Part shown: positions 1 through 5,663 of the stretch, in pieces | How the letters are laid out: each line of letters starts with the position of its first letter | Position numbering within the stretch: the stretch's first letter is position 1 | Source of the DNA: Anaerolineales bacterium | GTDB lineage: Bacteria; Chloroflexota; Anaerolineae; Anaerolineales; E44-bin32 | Direction: 5' to 3' | Length of the DNA: 11,309 bases | Assembly: GCA_030606845.1 (NCBI GenBank) | Contig: JAUWFP010000045.1 | Location: forward strand, 1-11,309 | Notes under the pieces: model-generated | Told to the model about the DNA's origin: nothing | Database searches by the model: none | The model's input: only the letters and a program-made list of their open reading frames with translations | Position numbers and translations under genes: made by a program

Positions 1-495
1 TCCAGGGAACTCGTAATCGGTCAACAGCTCCCGCAGCTCCAGCTCCACTAGCTCCAATAGCTCCGGGTCGTCCATCATGTCTACTTTGTTCAAATACACC
101 ACGATCGAAGGCACTTCCACCTGCCGCGCCAGCAGCACGTGTTCCCGTGTCTGCGGCATCGCCCCGTCCGGAGCCGCCACTACCAGTATCGCCCCATCGA
201 TCTGCGCTGCTCCCGTGATCATGTTCTTGATGTAGTCACGGTGACCGGGCATATCCACGTGCGCATAGTGCCGCTTCTCTGTCTCGTATTCCACATGCGC
301 TATTGCGATCGTGATCCCCCGTTCTTTCTCCTCCGGCGCATTGTCGATCGAATCAAACGGCCGAAAGTCCGCATTCCCACTAAACGATGCATATTTCGTG
401 ATCGCCGCAGTTAACGTCGTCTTCCCATGGTCTATGTGCCCCATGGTCCCTACGTTCATGTGCGGCTTCGTCCGCTCAAATTTCTCCTTGGCCAT
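1..495 (-). CDS. tuf: Elongation factor Tu, N-terminal part (cut by window edge)
   Basis: EF-Tu is the GTPase that delivers aminoacyl-tRNA to the ribosomal A site. The 165 residues present cover most of the GTP-binding domain; the rest of a protein of about 400 residues continues to the left of the window. Visible motifs: P-loop GHIDHGKT (residues 19-26), the switch I end RGITIAIAH (59-67), G3 DMPGH (81-85, including the catalytic His85), and G4 NKVD (136-139). Two positions differ from the common bacterial form: G3 is followed by Arg86 (PGHRDY rather than PGHADY), and switch I reads ITIAIAH rather than ITINTAH. The start ATG has an AGGAG nine bases upstream and gives the canonical MAKEKFERTKPHMNVGT opening. 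Three tRNA genes lie directly upstream on the same strand and are probably co-transcribed. Codons end strongly in G or C, as expected for a highly expressed gene. Confidence 0.98.
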   Translation of the reverse strand, partial: MAKEKFERTKPHMNVGTMGHIDHGKTTLTAAITKYASFSGNADFRPFDSIDNAPEEKERGITIAIAHVEYETEKRHYAHVDMPGHRDYIKNMITGAAQIDGAILVVAAPDGAMPQTREHVLLARQVEVPSIVVYLNKVDMMDDPELLELVELELRELLTDYEFPG

Positions 496-504
496 GATCT
501 TTAT

Positions 505-509
505 CTCCT
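505..509 (-). promoter_or_regulatory. Ribosome binding site of tuf
   Basis: AGGAG on the minus strand, nine bases before the tuf ATG. It fixes the start at position 495. A perfect 12-base palindrome (AAAGAATTCTTT, 521-532) lies between this site and the end of tRNA-Thr(GGU) and could help separate the tRNA from the mRNA during processing; that last point is inference. Confidence 0.8.
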
Positions 510-542
510 CGTTCTTTCTAAAAGAATTCTTTCGGCAATTAG

Positions 543-615
543 AGCCCTCAAGGGGAATTGAACCCCTGACCCCGTTCTTACCAAGAACGTGCTCTACCGT
601 CTGAGCTATGAGGGC
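543..615 (-). tRNA. tRNA-Thr (anticodon GGU)
   Basis: A complete 73-nt cloverleaf folds by eye: acceptor GCCCTCA/TGAGGGC, D stem GCTC/GAGC, anticodon stem CGTTC/GAACG around loop TTGGTAA (anticodon GGT), T stem AGGGG/CCCCT with loop TTCAATT, and discriminator T. No CCA is encoded, so it must be added after transcription. It lies 47 bases before tuf, the position that thrT holds before tufB in E. coli. It reads ACC and ACU threonine codons. Confidence 0.97.
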
Positions 616-657
616 TTGAACCACAGTCCCGAATTGTCATCACAAACCGAGCCTGAG

Positions 658-739
658 TGGGCGGTGACGGATTCGAACCGCCGAAGGCAACGCCAGCTGA
701 TTTACAGTCAGCCCCCTTTGGCCACTTGGGTAACCGCCC
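658..739 (-). tRNA. tRNA-Tyr (anticodon GUA)
   Basis: An 82-nt class II tRNA with the long variable arm typical of bacterial tyrosine tRNAs. Acceptor GGGCGGT/ACCGCCC, anticodon stem GCTGA/TCAGC around CTGTAAA (anticodon GTA), variable arm TGGCGTTGCCTTCG, T stem GGCGG/CCGTC with loop TTCGAAT (one G-U pair), discriminator A. CCA is not encoded. It sits between two threonine tRNAs, as tyrU does in the E. coli tufB operon. Confidence 0.96.
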
Positions 740-809
740 ATTGCCCTATATCGGTCAGCAAATGCCTTCCGCAGCAGTATCGTTCCAGTACAAACTAAAC
801 GACACAGCA

Positions 810-881
810 AGCCGACGATGGGAGTCGAACCCATAACCTACCACTTACAAAGCGGTTGCTCTGCCATTGAGCTACGTCGGC
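810..881 (-). tRNA. tRNA-Thr (anticodon UGU)
   Basis: A 72-nt cloverleaf: acceptor GCCGACG/CGTCGGC, D stem GCTC/GAGC, anticodon stem ACCGC/GTGGT (one G-U pair) around loop TTTGTAA (anticodon TGT), T stem ATGGG/CCCAT with loop TTCGACT, discriminator T. No encoded CCA. It is the first gene after the promoter at 921-929 and the counterpart of E. coli thrU. Confidence 0.97.
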
Positions 882-920
882 ATGATAATAAAATGCGCCT
901 CACCTGCTCGGCGCTGTCTT

Positions 921-929
921 ATTATACCA
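921..929 (-). promoter_or_regulatory. Extended -10 promoter of the tRNA-tuf operon
   Basis: On the minus strand the sequence reads TGGTATAAT: a perfect -10 hexamer with the upstream TG of an extended -10 element. It lies 39 bases ahead of the first tRNA. No good -35 hexamer is present at 15 to 18 bases, which is tolerated when the TG extension exists. The bases after the -10 are GC-rich (GCGCCGAG), a discriminator type associated with stringent control of stable-RNA promoters; regulation of that kind is inferred only. Confidence 0.8.
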
Positions 930-1007
930 GACTCCCTTGCCGACTTTGCTCGCCGAGTCTACCAAGATTCAGAGGCATCGTCAATGGAAATGCGCATCGC
1001 GCCACGT

Positions 1008-1772
1008 TCACTGAGTGTTCGAAACTTCGAAACCTCGCCGTTCCAAGATGGCGTAAAGAGCAATTGCACCGGCGACGGAGGCATTCAATGATTCGATCTC
1101 CCCTCGCATAGGAATCCTGAGCAGGAAGTCGCATGATTCCCTAACCCTACGCCGCATTCCCGATCCCTCACCGCCAACGACCAGACCCAATGGGCCTCTT
1201 AGATCCGCGTCCCAATAGATCGATGCTTCTGGCGCATCCTCCAGGCCGGCAACCCAGAGATCTGCTTTTTTAAGACGCTCGATTGAATCTGCCAGGTTAC
1301 CCCGGGCGATGATCATATGCTCGCTCGCCCCGGAAGATGCGCTGACCACTGCCGGCGTGACAGAGGCGCTCCTGCGCGCAGGAATGACCACGCCGTGGAC
1401 TCCTACGGCTTCTGCTGTGCGCAACAGTGTCCCTAGATTCTGAGGGTCCTGAATCATATCCAAAAGGAGTATCCAGGGGGGTTCTCCTCGCTCCGAGGCG
1501 AGTTCCAGCATCTCCTCGATGGATCCGTATTCGAAGGGATCAACAATGGCCACAACCCCCTGATGATTAGAGTGCTTTCGATCCAACGAGGTCCTGGGGA
1601 CACGTTTAATTCGTATTCCGCTCGCCCGCGCCAAATCGTTGATCTCAACGAGGAGATCTCGCTCGTCGACCCCTTCGGCGAGTTGAATTTGATGGATTCG
1701 GCGCCGCCCGGCACGCATTACTTCTCGTACTGGGTTTCGCCCGCATATCGTTTCTTCTCGATTTCCACTCAT
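1008..1772 (-). CDS. rlmB: 23S rRNA (guanosine-2'-O-)-methyltransferase RlmB, TrmH/SpoU family
   Basis: A SPOUT (trefoil-knot) methyltransferase that uses S-adenosylmethionine to methylate a ribose 2'-OH in 23S rRNA. Residues 7-75 form the small substrate-binding domain that opens with ICGRNPVREVM. The catalytic domain carries motif 1 DPQNLGTLLRT (109-119, with Asn112 and Arg118), motif 2 GLVVGGEGSGM (196-206), and motif 3 PMRGEIESLNASVAGAI (221-237, with Ser228 and Asn230). At 254 residues it is full length for the family. No convincing Shine-Dalgarno sequence precedes the ATG at 1772, but it is the only in-frame start that keeps the ICGRNPV segment. It is downstream of cysS, as in Firmicutes. 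RlmB and TrmH-family relatives are hard to separate by eye, so the exact modified nucleotide is less certain than the family. Confidence 0.9.
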   Translation of the reverse strand: MSGNREETICGRNPVREVMRAGRRRIHQIQLAEGVDERDLLVEINDLARASGIRIKRVPRTSLDRKHSNHQGVVAIVDPFEYGSIEEMLELASERGEPPWILLLDMIQDPQNLGTLLRTAEAVGVHGVVIPARRSASVTPAVVSASSGASEHMIIARGNLADSIERLKKADLWVAGLEDAPEASIYWDADLRGPLGLVVGGEGSGMRRRVRESCDFLLRIPMRGEIESLNASVAGAIALYAILERRGFEVSNTQ

Positions 1773-1812
1773 ATCTATTAACTTATGGTCCGTTACCTTC
1801 TGGATAGAAATT

Positions 1813-1840
1813 CGCCCCAGCTCTTGATTGAACTGGGGCG
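1813..1840 (-). terminator. Hairpin after cysS, probable weak intrinsic terminator
   Basis: An 11-bp stem (CGCCCCAGTTC with GAGCTGGGGCG, one G-U pair) closes a 6-base loop. It starts 20 bases after the cysS stop codon. The tail in the minus direction is AATTTCTATCC, so the U-tract is poor. It may terminate or attenuate transcription between cysS and rlmB, or only stabilise a 3' end. No obvious promoter lies in the 40 bases between it and rlmB, so read-through is likely to supply rlmB expression. Confidence 0.6.
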
Positions 1841-1859
1841 TCGAAGTATTTATGCTCGG

Positions 1860-3257
1860 CTAGTGGACTCTCCAGACTGTCCCACCCTTGCCATCTTCCA
1901 GTGATATCCCCAATTCACTTAATCGGTCGCGTATCCTGTCCGAGAGCTCCCACTGCTTGGCAGTTCGCAGCTCCCTTCTGATTTCAAGGAGCAGATCAAT
2001 GAAAGGTGCAGCCTCGGCATCCAGCTGATCTTTTGGAGTAAGCGATAACCCAAACACACCTGCCAATTTACAAAGAACATCCTGCGCAGCGCCCAGATTC
2101 TCCTCGTCGATCCCAGCCGTCCTCGCTTCGTTGATCGCCCTGACCAGCTCAAAAAGATGCCCCAACGCTCCAGCGCTGTTGAAATCATCATCCATCGCCG
2201 TTTCAAAGCCAATCCTGGCTTGTTCTGCTGCTTGGGTCAGGGTTGCCGCTTCGCTTGGGTCGAGATCGGGAAGAGGGGAGGCAGATCGCAAGCCACCCTT
2301 CAACCTCTCGAGAGCGTGCGCCGCTTGCTCAATAACATCCTCATTATAAGTAAGTGGGCTGCGGTAACTGGCGTTCAAAATCAAGAGTCGTAGGACATCC
2401 GCATCGAACTTCCCTAGAAATTGTTCGATTGTAAAAACATTGCCGGTTGACTTCGACATATCCTCGCCACTGAGTTGCATCATGCCATTGTGTACCCAAT
2501 AACGAGCGAAGGGTTTACCGGTATAGCTTTCTGACTGAGCAATCTCATTCTCGTGGTGCGGGAAGATCAGGTCGTTCCCGCCGCCATGAATATCTATTTG
2601 ATCTCCCAGGTGATGCAGGCTCATCGCCGAGCACTCAATATGCCATCCCGGCCTTCCTGGTCCCCACGGACTTTCCCACGTGGGTTCTCCGGGTTTCCCC
2701 GCTTTCCAGAGAGCAAAATCTGCAGGGTCTTCCTTCCGATCATCAATTCCAAGGCGAGCGCCAGCGCGCATATCTTCCAACACTCGTCTTGAGAGACGTC
2801 CATAATCCTCGTCTTTCGCCACTCGGAAATATACGTCCCCGTCTACGTCGTACGCATATCCTTTATCCACCAGTCCCTTTATCACACTGATGATGGTTTC
2901 GATCTCGGTGGACACTCTCGGGAAGACATGCGCGGGCAAGATATTTAGTTCTTTCAAGTGCTGATCATATTCGTCGATGTATTGCTCCGCTAGATCGAGG
3001 GGATCGACGCCTAGGTCTTGTGCGCGCAGGATGACTTTATCATCGACGTCCGTGTAGTTCATGACATGTTGAACGTCATACTCTTTGTATTCAAGGTATC
3101 GGCGGATCACATCGAAGACAATCGACGACATTGCGTGGCCGACATGCGCCTTATCGTACACCGTAGGCCCACAGACATAGAGCCGAACCTTTCCGGGATC
3201 CAGTGTCTCAAACGGCTCTTTCTTGCGGGTCATGGTGTTATAGATCGTCAACGTCAT
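1860..3257 (-). CDS. cysS: Cysteinyl-tRNA synthetase
   Basis: A class I aminoacyl-tRNA synthetase that charges tRNA-Cys with cysteine in the cytoplasm. The 465 residues match the family's usual length (E. coli about 461). The HIGH signature is HVGH (38-41) in PTVYDKAHVGHAMSS. The zinc ligands Cys29, Cys209 (GWHIECSAM), His234 and Glu238 (FPHHENE) are all present. The second class I signature reads DMSKS (266-270) instead of KMSKS; the catalytic second lysine is retained. The C-terminal part (about 330-465) is the helical DALR-type tRNA-binding region. AGGAG precedes the ATG by nine bases and overlaps the stop codon of the upstream PIN/TRAM gene, so the two are probably co-transcribed and coupled. 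Confidence 0.97.
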   Translation of the reverse strand: MTLTIYNTMTRKKEPFETLDPGKVRLYVCGPTVYDKAHVGHAMSSIVFDVIRRYLEYKEYDVQHVMNYTDVDDKVILRAQDLGVDPLDLAEQYIDEYDQHLKELNILPAHVFPRVSTEIETIISVIKGLVDKGYAYDVDGDVYFRVAKDEDYGRLSRRVLEDMRAGARLGIDDRKEDPADFALWKAGKPGEPTWESPWGPGRPGWHIECSAMSLHHLGDQIDIHGGGNDLIFPHHENEIAQSESYTGKPFARYWVHNGMMQLSGEDMSKSTGNVFTIEQFLGKFDADVLRLLILNASYRSPLTYNEDVIEQAAHALERLKGGLRSASPLPDLDPSEAATLTQAAEQARIGFETAMDDDFNSAGALGHLFELVRAINEARTAGIDEENLGAAQDVLCKLAGVFGLSLTPKDQLDAEAAPFIDLLLEIRRELRTAKQWELSDRIRDRLSELGISLEDGKGGTVWRVH

Positions 3258-3269
3258 CGAGCCTTACTC

Positions 3270-4340
3270 CTAAGCGTGAGCGTTCTCGTTATTCATCTTA
3301 AGACGGGCGAAAATCATCCTGCCTGCGGCTGTTTGCAGCACTTTAGTGACATTTACCAGAATCACGCTGCCAATTTGCGCCTCGCCATCTTCGATGACAA
3401 CCATTGTTCCATCGTCAAGGTAGCCAACCCCCTGTCCGGCTTCTTTACCTTTTTGTATGACATCCACTTCAAGCGTCTCGCCTGGCAGAAAAACCGCTTT
3501 AACCGCGTTTGCTAACTCGTTGATATTCAATATAGAAACACCCTGCAATTCGGCGACGCGGTTCAGGTTATAGTCATTAGTTAGGACTTTACAGCGAAGT
3601 TGTTTAGCGAGGACCACCAACTTATCGTCCACCTCCCGCACGCCTTCCACATCTAAATCTGTGATGCGCATTGAGATAAGCGGATCCTTTTTCAGCCGGT
3701 TGAGTATATCCAACCCCCGGCGACCACGCTGTCTCCTCAATCCATCGGATGAATCCGCGACGTGTTGAAGCTCGTTCAAGACAAACGATGGCACCAGCAT
3801 TTGGCCGGCAATAAAGCCTGTGCGGGCAATATCAGCAATCCGCCCATCAATTATCACGCTGGTGTCCAGTAATACGCTATTGTTATCCGCTGAAAGCTCT
3901 TGATCTCCCTTGCTCAATGATCCAAAACGGGACCCAAACATATTGAAAATTTCATTCTGGCGCGTTGTAAAAATGACTATACTTAAATAGCCGATGAGAA
4001 TGGCGGCAATGAAGGGCAGCAATTCTCCAAACGGTTTAGGCAATAGTGAAAGGGGGAAAGCAATCAGCGCCCCGACAACCAAGCCAATGATCAGCCCGAA
4101 CAATCCAGCGACCATTGTCTTTAACGAAATTGTTGAGAGCTTGCTGCGGATGATGCTCATTGGACGCGTGGTCAGAAACGGCGTTACAACTAGCCCCAAT
4201 AACGCGCCAACCATTCCAAACACAATAGCCCAAAGAACAGGTTGATCGCCAGCCAACCTTCCCAGCGTTGTCCCAAGATAGACGCCACCAACAGACAAAG
4301 CAATCATTCCAATAATTCGAGCAATAAAGTCGGCACTCAT
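3270..4340 (-). CDS. Membrane-anchored PIN/TRAM domain protein (YacL type), putative ribonuclease
   Basis: A 356-residue protein with four predicted membrane helices (about 7-25, 36-56, 75-97, 106-124), then a cytoplasmic PIN domain (about 154-280) and a C-terminal TRAM domain (about 285-345). PIN acidic residues are visible: Asp159 and Asp165 in LLDTSVIIDGR, Glu190 in FVLNELQ, Asp238/239, and Asp256 in LTNDYNLN. PIN domains are metal-dependent RNases and TRAM domains bind RNA, so RNA cleavage at the membrane is a reasonable inference; the substrate of this family is not something the sequence shows. I chose the ATG at 4340 because AAGGGA lies seven bases before it and membrane helix 1 starts immediately; a longer in-frame extension to 4454 would cross a terminator-like hairpin. 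The gene lies 12 bases before cysS, as part of the YacL-to-cysS neighbourhood known from Firmicutes but without ispD, ispF and gltX. Confidence 0.9.
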   Translation of the reverse strand: MSADFIARIIGMIALSVGGVYLGTTLGRLAGDQPVLWAIVFGMVGALLGLVVTPFLTTRPMSIIRSKLSTISLKTMVAGLFGLIIGLVVGALIAFPLSLLPKPFGELLPFIAAILIGYLSIVIFTTRQNEIFNMFGSRFGSLSKGDQELSADNNSVLLDTSVIIDGRIADIARTGFIAGQMLVPSFVLNELQHVADSSDGLRRQRGRRGLDILNRLKKDPLISMRITDLDVEGVREVDDKLVVLAKQLRCKVLTNDYNLNRVAELQGVSILNINELANAVKAVFLPGETLEVDVIQKGKEAGQGVGYLDDGTMVVIEDGEAQIGSVILVNVTKVLQTAAGRMIFARLKMNNENAHA

Positions 4341-4365
4341 GAGTAAATCCCTTCTATAAAAATAC

Positions 4366-4407
4366 ATAAATAAAAACAGGGTCGACACCCGGTTTCGGTG
4401 TCCACCC
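4366..4407 (-). terminator. Intrinsic terminator or leader attenuator ahead of the PIN/TRAM gene
   Basis: On the minus strand a hairpin at 4379-4407 has stem segments GGGT/ACCC and GACACC/GGTGTC, separated by one G-G mismatch, with a 7-base loop. It is followed by TGTTTTTATTT, a good U-tract. It ends about 25 bases before the PIN/TRAM start codon, so it either ends an upstream transcript or sits in the leader of the PIN/TRAM-cysS-rlmB operon as an attenuator. No clear promoter fits in the 38 bases between the hairpin and the gene, which favours a leader role or read-through. Confidence 0.7.
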
Positions 4408-4438
4408 GTAAGGGAAGGCACATCCAAAAATATCCGTT

Positions 4439-4777
4439 CTAATGTCCCCCGCAAAACCTAAGTCCATCGTCCCAAAATAATGCGGGGCATAAGATAATAA
4501 GGATTAAACCGGGCAGAGAGAGTAAGATTGAAGCAATAATGTTCTCCCTCGCAGATAAATAATACCATGTCGTGAAACGGAGTGCCAACGCGATGTCCTT
4601 CCCTGAACTGGCCTCACCGTCAATTTGAGATTTACGCTGGTCCTCTCCTGCAAACGAGAAGTGTCTCGAATTCAAAGAGCTCCGATGAATTGCCGAACCG
4701 GGAACCGATTTCTGGGCGTTGGCGAACAACTTCGTCTTAATTACACCTTTAACACTTGATCTCACCGATTCACACAT
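4439..4777 (-). CDS. Weak hypothetical ORF with C-terminal hydrophobic helix
   Basis: I do not recognise this ORF. It would encode 112 residues from the ATG at 4777 (a TTG five codons upstream is also in frame). Residues 1-75 look like unconstrained polar sequence. Near the C-terminus a hydrophobic run (IIASILLSLPGLILIILCPALFW) could span a membrane once, followed by the short tail DDGLRFCGGH. No good Shine-Dalgarno sequence precedes either start. A terminator-like hairpin lies 32 bases after its stop codon, consistent with a transcript ending here. It could be a small membrane protein, a decayed gene, or chance; chance is quite possible. Confidence 0.25.
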   Translation of the reverse strand: MCESVRSSVKGVIKTKLFANAQKSVPGSAIHRSSLNSRHFSFAGEDQRKSQIDGEASSGKDIALALRFTTWYYLSARENIIASILLSLPGLILIILCPALFWDDGLRFCGGH

Positions 4778-5108
4778 GCTCTCGATGATCAAGGGCTAGG
4801 AACTCAAGCTCTAATCAGGGCGCAGAGCCGCTCCGTCTCAACTCCCAAAAAGTGCGCTTGTTCTACGCCCCGGTTCAGACCTGCTGAGCGACGGCCCCTC
4901 TCAAATTCGTGTGATTCAACGGAGTTCTCAGAGTGACTTCTCTCACTTCTATCAGTATCGACACAGGTTTATAATGATGGCGGTTTGCCCCGCCTGCTGG
5001 GTGCTTGACCCCGCATAATCGAACACGCCTTCCAGCCCTTGGCTAGCGCGGCCGGTTCAATCCCAAGCAAACGCTTTCCAAGACCCAATCTAAAAGGACC
5101 AAAAAGAG
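4778..5108. other. Intergenic region between divergent transcription units
   Basis: 331 bases without a recognisable gene. It contains the rightward promoter candidate at 4970-4975 and the leader of the formate dehydrogenase operon. In the leader, a small hairpin GGCGG/CCGCC with loop TTTGCC lies at 4980-4995, and CTTGG/CCAAG could pair across 5038-5067. I checked for tRNA and for known riboswitch shapes by eye and found none I could support. Confidence 0.6.
4970..4975 (+). promoter_or_regulatory. Candidate -10 of the formate dehydrogenase operon promoter
   Basis: A perfect TATAAT hexamer 133 bases before the first gene of the operon. The -35 position at a 17-base spacing reads TTCTAT, a poor match to TTGACA, so an activator may be needed; an operator cannot be identified from sequence alone. 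If used, it would give a leader of about 125 nt. Confidence 0.5.
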
Positions 5109-5663
5109 ATGAGCGACACGGGATCCTCAAACGGCAAACTGAAGAAGGCTCAGGAACATCCAAGCGGTGATGAGCGCTACGTAACCCTCGATCGCACGAT
5201 GAAGCGCTTCCATAACGAGAAGGATGCACTACTCGAAGTGCTGCACTCCGCGCAGGAAACATTCGGCTACCTGTCAGAAGAGCTTCTCTTCTACATTTCT
5301 AACCATTTGCACGTGCCTTTGAGTCAGGTATACGGTGTCGCTACCTTCTATCATCAATTCACCTTTGAGCCACAGGGCAAGCACAATTGCATTGTATGCA
5401 CGGGCACAGCCTGCCACGTCAAGGGCTCCTCAGAAATCGTCGAAGAGATGTCCGCCGTACTTAACATCCCTGTGGGTAAAACCACTGATGATGGGTTATT
5501 TAGCCTCTCTACGGCCCGCTGCTTGGGCTGCTGCGGCCTCGCTCCCGTTGCCGTGATCAACGGCGAGATACAAGGAAAAGCTACACCGGAGACGATCGCT
5601 GAAAAAGTGGGGCGAATCTTGGCGGACGAGATGGTCGTACAGGATCAAGAGGAGGCCGGATGA
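5109..5663 (+). CDS. fdsG: NAD-dependent formate dehydrogenase gamma subunit, NuoE/FdsG-like [2Fe-2S] protein
   Basis: A 184-residue thioredoxin-like ferredoxin subunit of the NADH-oxidising diaphorase module. It carries one [2Fe-2S] cluster ligated by Cys97-x4-Cys102 (CTGTACHVKGS) and Cys138-x3-Cys142 (ARCLGCCGLAP); extra cysteines at 94 and 141 are not expected ligands. The N-terminal helical region (about 30-85) includes the family segment QVYGVATFYHQF. The start ATG has AAAGGA ten bases before it. Its stop overlaps the start of the next gene (ATGA), so translation is probably coupled. The same fold occurs in complex I NuoE, HoxE and HydC/HndA; the catalytic gene downstream makes formate dehydrogenase the right context. 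It relays electrons within the soluble complex. Confidence 0.92.
   Translation: MSDTGSSNGKLKKAQEHPSGDERYVTLDRTMKRFHNEKDALLEVLHSAQETFGYLSEELLFYISNHLHVPLSQVYGVATFYHQFTFEPQGKHNCIVCTGTACHVKGSSEIVEEMSAVLNIPVGKTTDDGLFSLSTARCLGCCGLAPVAVINGEIQGKATPETIAEKVGRILADEMVVQDQEEAG

Noticed and set aside
139..604. Plus-strand ORFs over tuf and the tRNA
   Set aside because: They are shadows of the EF-Tu gene and of tRNA-Thr, with no ribosome sites or recognisable products.
616..657. tRNA-Gly between tRNA-Tyr and tRNA-Thr(GGU)
   Set aside because: The 42-base spacer is too short and shows no T-arm or anticodon arm.
3018..3515. Plus-strand ORF of 165 codons across the cysS/PIN-TRAM junction
   Set aside because: It is opposite two well-supported genes and has no recognisable domain.
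4341..4454. N-terminal extension of the PIN/TRAM protein
   Set aside because: It would translate through the terminator hairpin and U-tract, and the internal ATG at 4340 has a good ribosome site.
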